From Thiohalocapsa marina (GTDB lineage: Bacteria; Pseudomonadota; Gammaproteobacteria; Chromatiales; Chromatiaceae): a stretch of DNA of 64,000 nucleotides. Below, in pieces: positions 53,455-61,025 of the stretch. The notes below the pieces were generated by a model. The model saw only the letters and a program-made list of their open reading frames with translations. It made no database searches and was not told the origin of the DNA. The stretch spans positions 62,001 to 126,000 of the forward strand of contig NZ_VWXX01000005.1 in assembly GCF_008632335.1 (NCBI RefSeq). Direction: 5' to 3'. Each line of letters begins with the position of its first letter. The stretch's first letter is position 1. The translations under genes were made by a program, and so were the position numbers.

Positions 53455-54423
53455 TTATTGATTGATTTCGACGGTGATGTGGGCCAATTGTGGGTGCTGG
53501 CCGAGCATCTGCCGGACCGTGCCTGGTTCGATGGGGTCAGAGACCACCAGTGACAGGATGCAGGCGTACTTGTTGCGGCCGACCCGCCATAGGTGCAGGT
53601 CGGTGATCCGTGCCGGCACCGGGAGCCGGGTGACGGTCTCCCGGACCACGTCCACCAGCGGGGTGTCCATCTCCGCGTCGATCAGGACACGTCCGGAATC
53701 GCGCAGCAGGCCGTAGGCCCAGACCGAGACCAGGGTGGCACCCACAAGCCCCATCACCGGGTCGAGCCAGGCGGCGCCCCAGAGCTTGCCGCCGAACAAC
53801 GCCACGATGGCGAGGACGGAGGTGAGGGCGTCCGTGAGCACATGCAGGTAGGCGGCGCGCAGGTTCAGGTCGTGGTGCCGGGCATGGTCGCCTTGCCAGT
53901 GATCATGTTGGTGCTCATGTCCGTGGCCGGGCTGTGGGGCATGATGGTGGTGGTGATGTCCCTGGCCATCCCGGAGCAGCCAGGCGCAGACGAGGTTGAC
54001 CACCAGTCCGAGCACGGCGATGCCGATGGCCTGGTCGTAGTGGATCGGGGTCGGTGCAAGCAACCGTTCGACGGACTGAAACACCATGAGCGCGGCCACG
54101 CCAAGCAGCAGCATGGCGCTGGTGTAGCCGCCGAGGATCTCGATCTTCCAGGTGCCGAAGGCGAACCGGGGGTCGTGGGCGTAGCGGCGGGCAGCGGCAT
54201 AGGCCAGCACCGCCAGCCCCAGGGCCAGCGCATGGGAACTCATGTGCCAGCCGTCGGCGAGCAGGGCCATGGAGTTGAAGATCCAGCCGCCGGCGATCTC
54301 GACCATCATCACCGTGGCCGTGAGCCACACGACCCAGCGGGTGTTGCGTTCCGCGAGGGGATTGCCCTCGTCGAAGACGTGGGTGTGTTGCCAATGCTCG
54401 GGATCGAGGTCGACGTGCGGCAT
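53455..54423 (-). CDS. cation diffusion facilitator (DmeF-like) with His-rich loop
   Basis: 322 residues with six membrane helices; ALLADGWHMSSHALALG and HVLTDALTSVLAIVALF contain the HxxxD metal sites. Between helices IV and V is a His-rich loop (HHHHHHAPQPGHGHEHQHDH) that binds divalent metal. Such CDF proteins export Co, Ni or Zn out of the cell; DmeF-type carries exactly this loop. It is the last gene of a five-gene minus-strand run starting with the SDR at 57936, separated from the transketolase gene by 11 bases. Confidence 0.9.
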   Translation of the reverse strand: MPHVDLDPEHWQHTHVFDEGNPLAERNTRWVVWLTATVMMVEIAGGWIFNSMALLADGWHMSSHALALGLAVLAYAAARRYAHDPRFAFGTWKIEILGGYTSAMLLLGVAALMVFQSVERLLAPTPIHYDQAIGIAVLGLVVNLVCAWLLRDGQGHHHHHHAPQPGHGHEHQHDHWQGDHARHHDLNLRAAYLHVLTDALTSVLAIVALFGGKLWGAAWLDPVMGLVGATLVSVWAYGLLRDSGRVLIDAEMDTPLVDVVRETVTRLPVPARITDLHLWRVGRNKYACILSLVVSDPIEPGTVRQMLGQHPQLAHITVEINQ

Positions 54424-54434
54424 GGACGCTGGGG

Positions 54435-55445
54435 TCAGAGGTCCTCGGTCTTGTCTGCTGCCTGCAGGGTGCCGAGGCGCACGGCGGCCAGGTCTGCTTC
54501 GCTGATCTCCAGGGGCTGGCCGGTGAGGTCTTCGGCGGCGCGTACCAGGGCCATGGCGTCCAGGCCGTATTCGCGCATCAGGTAGTCGCGGCTGGCGCCG
54601 TGGGCATAGCGGTCGCGCAGACCGATGCGGATCAGACGCTTGCCGATGCCTTCTTCGGCCATGCGCTCGGCGGTGGCGGCGCCGAGGCCGCCGATGATGC
54701 TGTGGTTCTCCATGGCGATGACGCCGTGGCGGGCGCCGGCGATGGCCGCGCTGATCTGCGGGTCGTCGAAGGGCTTGAGGGTCGAGACATGCAGATGGCT
54801 GATGCTGACGCCGCAGGCGGCGAGGGCAGCGGTGGCGCGCATGGCCTCTTCGGTGCAGATCCCGGAGGACAGCACGCAGAGATCGTCGCCCCGGCTCAGC
54901 ACCCTGGCCTGTCCAAACTGCAACGGCGCATTGGCCGGGAACAGTCGCGGCACCTCGCCGCGGAGCTGGCGCACGTAGACCGGACCGTTCACGGCCTGGG
55001 CCACGTCGAGCATGGACTCCACATCGGTGGCGTCGCCGGCCTCGAGGATGGTCATGTTCGGGATGACGCGCATCAGGGCGACGTCGTCGATGGCCTGATG
55101 GGTGACGCCGCCGGGGGTGGTGATGCCGGGCAGGAAGCCGATCATGCGTACCGGCAGGTTCGGATAGGCGATGGACATGGCCAGCTGGTCGTAGGGCCGG
55201 CGGGTGATGAACACCGCGAAGGTGTGGATGTATGGGAAGAACCCCTCGCGGGCGAGCCCGGCGGCGAAGCCCATCATGTTCTGCTCGGCCATACCCAGGG
55301 AGAAGAAGCGCTGCGGATAGGCGTCGCGAAAGCCATCCGCCTCGCAGGAGGCGGTGAGGTCGGCGGACAGCACCAGCACCTCGGGTCGCTGCGCGGCCCA
55401 GCGGACCAGGTTGTCGCGATGGGGACGGGTGACGGTCTCGATCAT
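54435..55445 (-). CDS. transketolase, C-terminal subunit
   Basis: 336 residues comprising the pyrimidine-binding and C-terminal domains of transketolase. SADLTASCEADGFRDAYPQRF, FSLGMAEQNMMGFAAGLA with the catalytic Glu (AEQN), and GGVTHQAIDDVALM are diagnostic. With the N-terminal subunit next to it, forms a split transketolase. ATG 55445 lies four bases after the stop of the N-terminal gene. Such split enzymes sometimes act on non-standard ketoses, so it may not be the primary housekeeping transketolase. Confidence 0.9.
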   Translation of the reverse strand: MIETVTRPHRDNLVRWAAQRPEVLVLSADLTASCEADGFRDAYPQRFFSLGMAEQNMMGFAAGLAREGFFPYIHTFAVFITRRPYDQLAMSIAYPNLPVRMIGFLPGITTPGGVTHQAIDDVALMRVIPNMTILEAGDATDVESMLDVAQAVNGPVYVRQLRGEVPRLFPANAPLQFGQARVLSRGDDLCVLSSGICTEEAMRATAALAACGVSISHLHVSTLKPFDDPQISAAIAGARHGVIAMENHSIIGGLGAATAERMAEEGIGKRLIRIGLRDRYAHGASRDYLMREYGLDAMALVRAAEDLTGQPLEISEADLAAVRLGTLQAADKTEDL

Positions 55446-55449
55446 CGGC

Positions 55450-56451
55450 TTATCCGGTGTGGCCCAGGGTGGTTTGACTGGAAGCGGTGTGACTGGCGGC
55501 GTTGGCGCTTGCTTCCTGCGCGCGCATCTTGTACAGCAATTGCTCGTAGGCCTTGAACTCGGCGTCGCTCTTGAAGCGCACATAGTGCAGCTTGGGTGCG
55601 CGCTCGCGCATGCGCTCGATGCCGCGGCAGGGATCGGTGCGGGCGATGACGGCCAGCGGGCGGTCGCCGTTGCCGAAGCCCTCGGCGGCTGCGGTGAGCG
55701 CGTCGCTGTCGTGGCCGTCCACCTCATGCACCTCGGCGCCGAAGGCGCGCAGACGTTCAGCCAGCGGCTCGATGGTGGACACCTCGTCCATGGCGCCGTC
55801 GCATTGCTGGGCATTGGCGTCGATGTACACACCAAGGTTGCCGATGCGGTGGTGGGTCAGGGCGGCGAAGGCCTCCCAGGTCTGTCCCTCCTGAAACTCG
55901 CCGTCGGACATGAATACCCAGACCCGCCCTGGCTCGCCGCGCAGCCGGCGCGCCAGGGCGATGCCACCCGCCTGACTGATGGCCTGGGCCAGGGAGCCGG
56001 CGGTGACCTCGTGCCCGGGTGAGTGCTCGGCACCGATCAGCTCGACGGTGCTGCCGTCCCGGTTGAAGGCGTCCAGCGCATCCGGTCCCAGCCGGCCCAA
56101 TTCGATCAGCAGCGAGTAGAGCACCAGCGCATAGTGCACCGGCGAGAAGATGAAACGATCCAGATCCGGCGCCTTCGGGCCGTTGTAGTCAGCGCCGGTG
56201 AATGCGTGCGGGTTGTCCGCGGCGGGCACGCCGGCGAACGGACGCGGCGTCAGCGGCGCCTGACTGGGGCCGAGCCGCATGATGCGCAGATAGAGGGTGG
56301 CCAGCAGCTCGGCGGACGAGCAGGCCTGGCTCAGGTAGCCGCCGTTGTGCTTGAGGGTATGCTCCAGCACGCGGCGGCGAACGGCATCGGCGATGCGGGC
56401 CACCTGCTGCCGTTGTTCGTTCCCGCTGGACGTCGGGTCGGTCGGGTTCAT
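55450..56451 (-). CDS. transketolase, N-terminal subunit
   Basis: 333 residues with the thiamine diphosphate-binding half: GAEHSPGHEVTAGSLAQAIS, and the ThDP motif VFMSDGEFQEGQTWEAF ending with a Asn in HRIGNLGVYIDANAQQ. The C-terminal 25 residues (ANAASHTASSQTTLGHTG) are low complexity. It overlaps the upstream membrane-protein gene by four bases (ATGA) and is adjacent to the C-terminal subunit. Confidence 0.9.
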   Translation of the reverse strand: MNPTDPTSSGNEQRQQVARIADAVRRRVLEHTLKHNGGYLSQACSSAELLATLYLRIMRLGPSQAPLTPRPFAGVPAADNPHAFTGADYNGPKAPDLDRFIFSPVHYALVLYSLLIELGRLGPDALDAFNRDGSTVELIGAEHSPGHEVTAGSLAQAISQAGGIALARRLRGEPGRVWVFMSDGEFQEGQTWEAFAALTHHRIGNLGVYIDANAQQCDGAMDEVSTIEPLAERLRAFGAEVHEVDGHDSDALTAAAEGFGNGDRPLAVIARTDPCRGIERMRERAPKLHYVRFKSDAEFKAYEQLLYKMRAQEASANAASHTASSQTTLGHTG

Positions 56452-57179
56452 GGGCGCTGCTCCGGGGCCGTTGAGGTTGGTGACGTGGGCCGCACCGAAA
56501 GATACAGCATCGGACCGAGCAGCGGCAGATGCATCAGCAGGACCATGGCAGGGTGCAGACGGATGCCTCCGGGCTGATGTAGCCCACGGCGTTGGCGATC
56601 GGTCGCTGACGCCAGATGCAATGCCGTGGTCAACACGATCAGGTCCGCGGTCATCAGGGCGATGAATTGTGACTCGCCAGCCTGCGCGGCAAAGGCCCCC
56701 GGATTGCCGGCGACAAGGCCAAAGGTCAGCAGCCCAAGGGTGATCAGCAGCAGCACGACGCCGGCCGTGCGAGAGCCCAGGGCACGGACGAAGCGGTTCG
56801 GCGCCGGATCCAGCGGTGCGTCGCTGTCGCGTATCGCCAGATAGGGCAGCAGGATGATGCCGCCCAGAAAATAGCCGCCGATGGCGAACGGCCGGGGGCT
56901 GGGGCGTCCGGTGTCGAACAGCAGCAGCGCCAGGAAGGCCGTCGGCAACACGCCGAGCAGATGGAAGACGGCGATGGCCAGCGGGTCGAGGGCCTCGGTC
57001 TGCAGGGTGGCCAGCGCGATGACCTGGCCCAGGGTGTCCGGCGCCGGCGCCGGCGCGAACAGCACCCAGAAACCCATGAGCCCGAGCCAGAGCAGGGCGT
57101 AGGCAGCGCGCGCGGTCATTCGGTCAGCCATCGGACCAGCTCTCTTGTTGGCCTTCTGGTCAGCCTTGCGGTCAGGCAT
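56448..57179 (-). CDS. predicted polytopic membrane protein, family unknown
   Basis: 243 residues with about six membrane segments (ALLWLGLMGFWVLFAPAPAP, LAIAVFHLLGVLPTAFLALLL, AIGGYFLGGIILLPYLAI, AGVVLLLITLGLLTFGLVAG, LMTADLIVLTTALHLAS, AMVLLMHLPLLGPMLYLSV). No family is recognised. Start at ATG 57179 assumes eight-base overlap with the SDR gene; ATG 57131 is an alternative that would remove a charged leader. Location between the SDR and transketolase suggests it belongs to the same function. Confidence 0.7.
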   Translation of the reverse strand: MPDRKADQKANKRAGPMADRMTARAAYALLWLGLMGFWVLFAPAPAPDTLGQVIALATLQTEALDPLAIAVFHLLGVLPTAFLALLLFDTGRPSPRPFAIGGYFLGGIILLPYLAIRDSDAPLDPAPNRFVRALGSRTAGVVLLLITLGLLTFGLVAGNPGAFAAQAGESQFIALMTADLIVLTTALHLASATDRQRRGLHQPGGIRLHPAMVLLMHLPLLGPMLYLSVRPTSPTSTAPEQRP

Positions 57180-57936
57180 CGGCCCTAACCTGACCAGGAG
57201 ACGCACTCAGGGCCTGTCCGGTGGTGCCTTGGGCGTCCGGCCCCAGCAGCCACAGGTAGGACGGAGCCACAGTGTCAGGCGACGGCAGCGTGGTTGGGTC
57301 CTCGCCGGGATAGAGCTCGCGGCGCTGGGCGCTGCGCACGACACCGGGGTCCAGGCTGTTGACGCGGATGCGGCTGCTGTCGCGGGTCTCTTCCGCCAGG
57401 GTCTGCATCAGACCCTCGATGCCGAACTTGGCGGCGCTGAATGCGCCCCAGTAGGCCAGGCCCTTGCGCCCGACGCGGTCGGCGGTGAAGACCACGGAGG
57501 CATCCTCGGCGGCACGCAGCAGCGGCAGGGTGGCCTGGGTCAGCAGGAACGGGGCGGTGAGGTTGATGCGCAGCACGCGCTCCCACTGGGCGGCGTCGTA
57601 GTCGTCGATGCGGCTCAGAAAGGGCACGAAGGTGGCGCAATGCACCAGCCCGTCGAGGCGGCCGAACTCGTCGCCGATGGTGTTTGCAATGCCGAGATAG
57701 AGCGATTCGTCTGCGTTTTCCAGATCGAGCGGCAATGTGGCCGGCTGCGGACCGCCAGCGCTTTCGATCTCGTCGTAGACGCTATTGAGGCGCTCCTCGT
57801 CGAATCCGCTCAGGATCACGGTGGCGCCGTGTCCGGCGCAGGCGCGGGCGACGGCCTGACCGACGCCCTCGGCGGCACCGGTGACAAGGATGACGCGCTC
57901 TGCGAGCAGGTCGGGGCTGGGTTGGTAGTCTTGCAT
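57172..57936 (-). CDS. YciK-like SDR-fold protein with altered catalytic residues
   Basis: 254 residues resembling E. coli YciK through its whole length (MQDYQPSPDLLAERVILVTG, LTQATLPLL, YLWLLGPDAQGTTGQ). The cofactor motif TGAAEGVG is intact. The active site is not: where the family has HNAG this protein has HCAT (99-102), where it has FTSSSVG this has FTADRVG (150-156), and the YxxxK Tyr is Phe166 in GAFSAAK with Lys170 retained. The Phe codon TTC was checked on the DNA. It is the first gene of the operon with the split transketolase. Confidence 0.85.
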   Translation of the reverse strand: MQDYQPSPDLLAERVILVTGAAEGVGQAVARACAGHGATVILSGFDEERLNSVYDEIESAGGPQPATLPLDLENADESLYLGIANTIGDEFGRLDGLVHCATFVPFLSRIDDYDAAQWERVLRINLTAPFLLTQATLPLLRAAEDASVVFTADRVGRKGLAYWGAFSAAKFGIEGLMQTLAEETRDSSRIRVNSLDPGVVRSAQRRELYPGEDPTTLPSPDTVAPSYLWLLGPDAQGTTGQALSASPGQVRADA

Positions 57937-58041
57937 CGTATGGTTTCGGCTCAGCGGCGAATGAGCTGGAAACGCTAACCGATGCGGCGGCGGCTGGAAA
58001 TGATTTTTTTCTCGCGTGGTGGCCTATGGAGAGGCTGATTC

Positions 58042-58086
58042 ATTGGCCTCCCTGATCCGGTCCGGGCCAAAATCAGCGTCTCCCTA
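58042..58086 (+). repeat. dispersed repeat, copy D
   Basis: ATTGGCCTCCCTGATCCGGT continuing to GGGCCAAAATCAGC aligns with copies A and C except for an enlarged loop between TTGGCC and GGCCAA. The end CAGCGTCTCCCTA is identical to 3488-3500 and includes the FKBP stop codon. Confidence 0.7.
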
Positions 58087-58587
58087 ACCGATGGCCAGCA
58101 CCTTAACCCGCACCCGCAGCCCGCGCCGGGACAGGGGGTGGTTGAAGTCCACCCGTACGCCGTCTTCGTCAGCCCCGATGATGGTGCCGGCGGTCTCCTG
58201 GCCACCGGGGGTCTCGAAACGCAGCACCTGGCCAGGCTCCGGCAGGAAATCCGGCGGCAGGTCGGCACGGGGGAGGGTCTGCAGGAGCCCTTCGTCGATC
58301 GGACCGTAGATGTCCGTGCCATCAGCCAGGATCTGCATCTCCTCGCCCACCGCCAGCCCCTCCAGCAGGCCTTCCAGACCCTTGGCCAGGGTGCCGTCGC
58401 CGATGCGACAATGCAGCGGCTCGTCGTCGAAGGTGGACACGACCTCGGTGCCGTCGTCCAGGTGGATGGCCAGATGCAAGGTTGCTTGCCGGCCGTGCGC
58501 AATGGTCCGGGCGGCGGCTTCTTTACCGGTCTCGGTTGTGGCGGCCTCGCCTGCGTCGGCCGTCCGTGCGCGGGAGGGCATCATCAT
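58084..58587 (-). CDS. FKBP-type peptidyl-prolyl isomerase (SlyD/FkpB-like)
   Basis: 167 residues. ATLHLAIHLDDGTEVVSTFDDEPLH, IGDGTLAKGLEGLLEGLAVGEEMQI and RVDFNHPLSRRGLRVRVKVLAIG follow the SlyD/FkpB family, where an FKBP domain is split by an insert-in-flap chaperone domain. The His/Cys-rich C-terminal tail of SlyD is absent. Three successive ATG codons (58587, 58584, 58581) are possible starts; the first is chosen, giving a five-base gap after the microprotein stop. It ends in repeat copy D. Confidence 0.85.
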   Translation of the reverse strand: MMMPSRARTADAGEAATTETGKEAAARTIAHGRQATLHLAIHLDDGTEVVSTFDDEPLHCRIGDGTLAKGLEGLLEGLAVGEEMQILADGTDIYGPIDEGLLQTLPRADLPPDFLPEPGQVLRFETPGGQETAGTIIGADEDGVRVDFNHPLSRRGLRVRVKVLAIG

Positions 58588-58592
58588 CCGGC

Positions 58593-58733
58593 TCAGGTCA
58601 TCATCTCCTGGGTGACGAACAGGTAGCCAAGGCTGACCGTGACCACGGCAATGGTCAGATAGGGGATAAGGATGCACACCCCCGGCAGATCATTGCAGAC
58701 TCGGCTGAGACGGCACAGGTTGCAACGTTTCAT
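58593..58733 (-). CDS. 46-residue Cys-rich single-pass membrane microprotein
   Basis: The protein begins MKRCNLCRLSRVCNDLPGVC and continues as a hydrophobic helix (ILIPYLTIAVVTVSLGYLFV) ending TQEMMT. Four Cys within 17 residues (CxxC, then Cys and Cys) precede the membrane segment, as in metal or redox sites or lipid-anchored tips. ATG 58733 has a GGGAG eight bases upstream. The gene is followed by the FKBP start after five bases, so the two are co-transcribed. No family is recognised. Confidence 0.65.
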   Translation of the reverse strand: MKRCNLCRLSRVCNDLPGVCILIPYLTIAVVTVSLGYLFVTQEMMT

Positions 58734-58805
58734 GGACAGGGCTCCCGCAGGTGGTCGTACAGGGCGTGGGCAGGTGCTCGGGTGAGTCTGCCTGCTCTTG
58801 TGGTT

Positions 58806-58842
58806 TGTACGAATGCAGTACACCGATAATACCAAAATTATC
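58806..58842. promoter_or_regulatory. two dyads in the divergent promoter region
   Basis: TGTAC (58806-58810) and GTACA (58818-58822) form a perfect dyad with a 7-base spacer. Directly beside it, GATAAT (58825-58830) and ATTATC (58837-58842) form a second with a 6-base spacer. The GATAAT/ATTATC boxes look like divergent -10 elements for the two adjacent transcripts. This is the only AT-rich patch within roughly 1 kb. Confidence 0.5.
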
Positions 58843-58932
58843 TCTGATTTCAACTGAAACCATCGGCTTGTGCGACGCTGGAGTGGAACCGCATAGTGCT
58901 GATCTGAACGGCTGACAGAAGGACGCGCATCC

Positions 58933-59805
58933 ATGCCGGAGCCCACGACCACGCCTGCGGCCCCTGTGCTTGCGGGCACGAGCGAGAATTTTGACCGCCT
59001 GGTGCTGGAGAACTCCCGCCGGGGACCGGTGTTGGTGGATTTCTGGGCCGCCTGGGCGGGGCCGTCGCAACGCCAGGGTGAGCTGCTGCGGCGACTGGCG
59101 CAGGAGTACGGCGGCCGCTTCCTGCTGGTCAGCATCGACACCGACCGGGAAAAGGCCGTCGCCGAGCGCTTCGGCGTGAAGAGCCTGCCCTCGTGCCGGC
59201 TGTTCCGCCGGGGCACCGTCGTGGAGCAGGTGCATGGCATGCAGACCGAGGCGGACTACCGGGCCCTGATCGAGCGACATCTGGTACCGGTGGCGGGGCG
59301 GGTGCAGGCGGCGGCACTGACGGCCTGGCAGAACGGCCAACAGGCCGAAGCGCTGCAACTGCTGGCAGAGGCGGCGGTGGCTGAACCAGCCGATCCGGCG
59401 ATCCCGCTACTAATGGCGAAACTGCTGGTGCGGCAGGGGCGGCATCAGGACGCCGCGGATCTGCTGGGGGCGTTGCCGCCGACACTGGCGGCTGAGACCG
59501 GCATCCGCCGACTGCAGGCGCATCTCGGTCTCATCCGGGCGGCGGCTGACACGCAACCGGAAGATCACTTGCAGGCCGCCATCGATGCCGATCCGGACGA
59601 TCACGCCAGCCGCTACGGCTTGGCCGCCCGGCGCCTGCTTGCCGACGACTACGACGCGGCGCTGGAGCTGCTGGCGGAACTGCAGGCGCGGGCGTCGGAC
59701 TGGCAGGGTGGCGCCGCGATGCAGGCCATCCTGGCGGTGGCGGACGTGCTCGGCCCGGACGACGCCCGGGTCCGGCGCGTCCGCCGGCGGTTGTTCGATC
59801 GCTGA
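58933..59805 (+). CDS. CnoX/YbbN-like thioredoxin-fold chaperone
   Basis: 290 residues: thioredoxin domain (15-115) plus TPR-like tandem helices (about 120-290). The CxxC motif is replaced by Ala42-Gly-Pro-Ser45 (FWAAWAGPSQ), so no dithiol activity is expected; YbbN/CnoX relatives also have altered active sites and act as holdases that pass clients to GroEL or DnaK. VKSLPSCRLFRRG is the cis-Pro region. Divergent from the microprotein-FKBP operon. Confidence 0.87.
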   Translation: MPEPTTTPAAPVLAGTSENFDRLVLENSRRGPVLVDFWAAWAGPSQRQGELLRRLAQEYGGRFLLVSIDTDREKAVAERFGVKSLPSCRLFRRGTVVEQVHGMQTEADYRALIERHLVPVAGRVQAAALTAWQNGQQAEALQLLAEAAVAEPADPAIPLLMAKLLVRQGRHQDAADLLGALPPTLAAETGIRRLQAHLGLIRAAADTQPEDHLQAAIDADPDDHASRYGLAARRLLADDYDAALELLAELQARASDWQGGAAMQAILAVADVLGPDDARVRRVRRRLFDR

Positions 59806-59878
59806 TGCCTGGTGCGGGCTGAAAGCCGGCTGCAGCCTGGAGCAGATAGCGCAGCCAGCACGGCCATCGGGAGCGGAA

Positions 59879-60895
59879 TCAGGGCAGCGCACCGGGCGCT
59901 GCAACAGCCAACCCGCCAGCCAGCGCACCGGTGACTTGCAGCACCAGATAGGTGTTGTAGGCGACGAAGGCAGTCAGCAGGATGCCGCCTTCAATGCGGT
60001 TGATGCGTCCCTCGCCGCGGAAACCGTAGGCCATGACGAACAGCGCCAGGGTCATGGCAAGCATCACCGGCCAGTCGCGGTAGAGTATCTCGGGCGACAG
60101 GTCGGGCACCGGCGCAATCACACCGGCGATGCCCACCACCGCCAGCAGGTTGAACATGTTGGAGCCGACCACGTTGCCAATGGCGATGTCGTGCTCGCCC
60201 TTGCGGGTGGCGATGACGGACGCCGCCAGTTCCGGCAGCGATGTACCCAGTGCGACGATGGTCAGGCCGATGATCAGATCACTGACCCCCATGGTCTGGG
60301 CCACGCTGACGGCGCCCCACACCAGCACGCGGGAGCTCACCACCAGCAGCAGCAACCCGGCGACCAGCCAGAAGATGGCGCGCCCAAGGGTCATGGGGTG
60401 CACCTGCAGTTCCTGATCGATTTCCGACCCCAGCTCGTCGGTGCGGTTGCGCAGGGCGGCGAAGATGCTCCAGCCGATCAGGGCGAAGAATCCCGCCAGC
60501 AGCAGCCCGGCCTCCACGCGCGTGAGGCTGTTGCCCCAGAGCAGGGCGCCAAGCAGCAGGCTGAGGAACAGCAGCAGGGGCAGTTCCTTGCGCACGATCC
60601 GCGACTGCACCGCGATGGGGGCGATGACTGCCGTGACGCCGAGCACGAGGCCGGTGTTGACGATGTTCGAGCCCAGCGCATTGCCCAGGGCCAGCTCCGG
60701 ATTGCCTCCCAGGGCGGCCATGGCCGAGACCACCATCTCCGGCGCCGAGGTACCGAAGCCGACGACGATCATGCCGATCAGCAGTGACGGCATGCCAGCA
60801 TGTCTGGCGGTAGCGGCGGCGCCGTCCACGAAACGGTCGGCACTCCAGATGAGCAGCGCGAAGCCGCCGAGGATGGCGATGACAGCAAGGATCAT
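59879..60895 (-). CDS. Na+/Ca2+ exchanger family protein (YrbG-like)
   Basis: 338 residues with ten helices in two homologous halves carrying the alpha-repeats GFGTSAPEMVVSAMAAL with ALGNALGSNI, and ALGTSLPELAASVIATRKGEHDIAIGNVVGSNMFN. Prokaryotic CaCA members exchange Ca or Na for protons/Na. ATG 60895 aligns with the E. coli YrbG start; a TTG at 60907 is possible. Not part of an LPS-transport operon here (in E. coli yrbG is next to kdsD/lptC). Confidence 0.9.
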   Translation of the reverse strand: MILAVIAILGGFALLIWSADRFVDGAAATARHAGMPSLLIGMIVVGFGTSAPEMVVSAMAALGGNPELALGNALGSNIVNTGLVLGVTAVIAPIAVQSRIVRKELPLLLFLSLLLGALLWGNSLTRVEAGLLLAGFFALIGWSIFAALRNRTDELGSEIDQELQVHPMTLGRAIFWLVAGLLLLVVSSRVLVWGAVSVAQTMGVSDLIIGLTIVALGTSLPELAASVIATRKGEHDIAIGNVVGSNMFNLLAVVGIAGVIAPVPDLSPEILYRDWPVMLAMTLALFVMAYGFRGEGRINRIEGGILLTAFVAYNTYLVLQVTGALAGGLAVAAPGALP

Positions 60896-61025
60896 GAAAA
60901 GGTCCAAATGTGATACGCAGGACGAACCCGAAAGCTTCCCAGCTTAACCCAGGCAGCACGAATGCGCATTGCCGCGTTGGCGCGCGCTGTTGGCAGCCAG
61001 CGGCCGTTCCGTTTAGATTGCGGCC

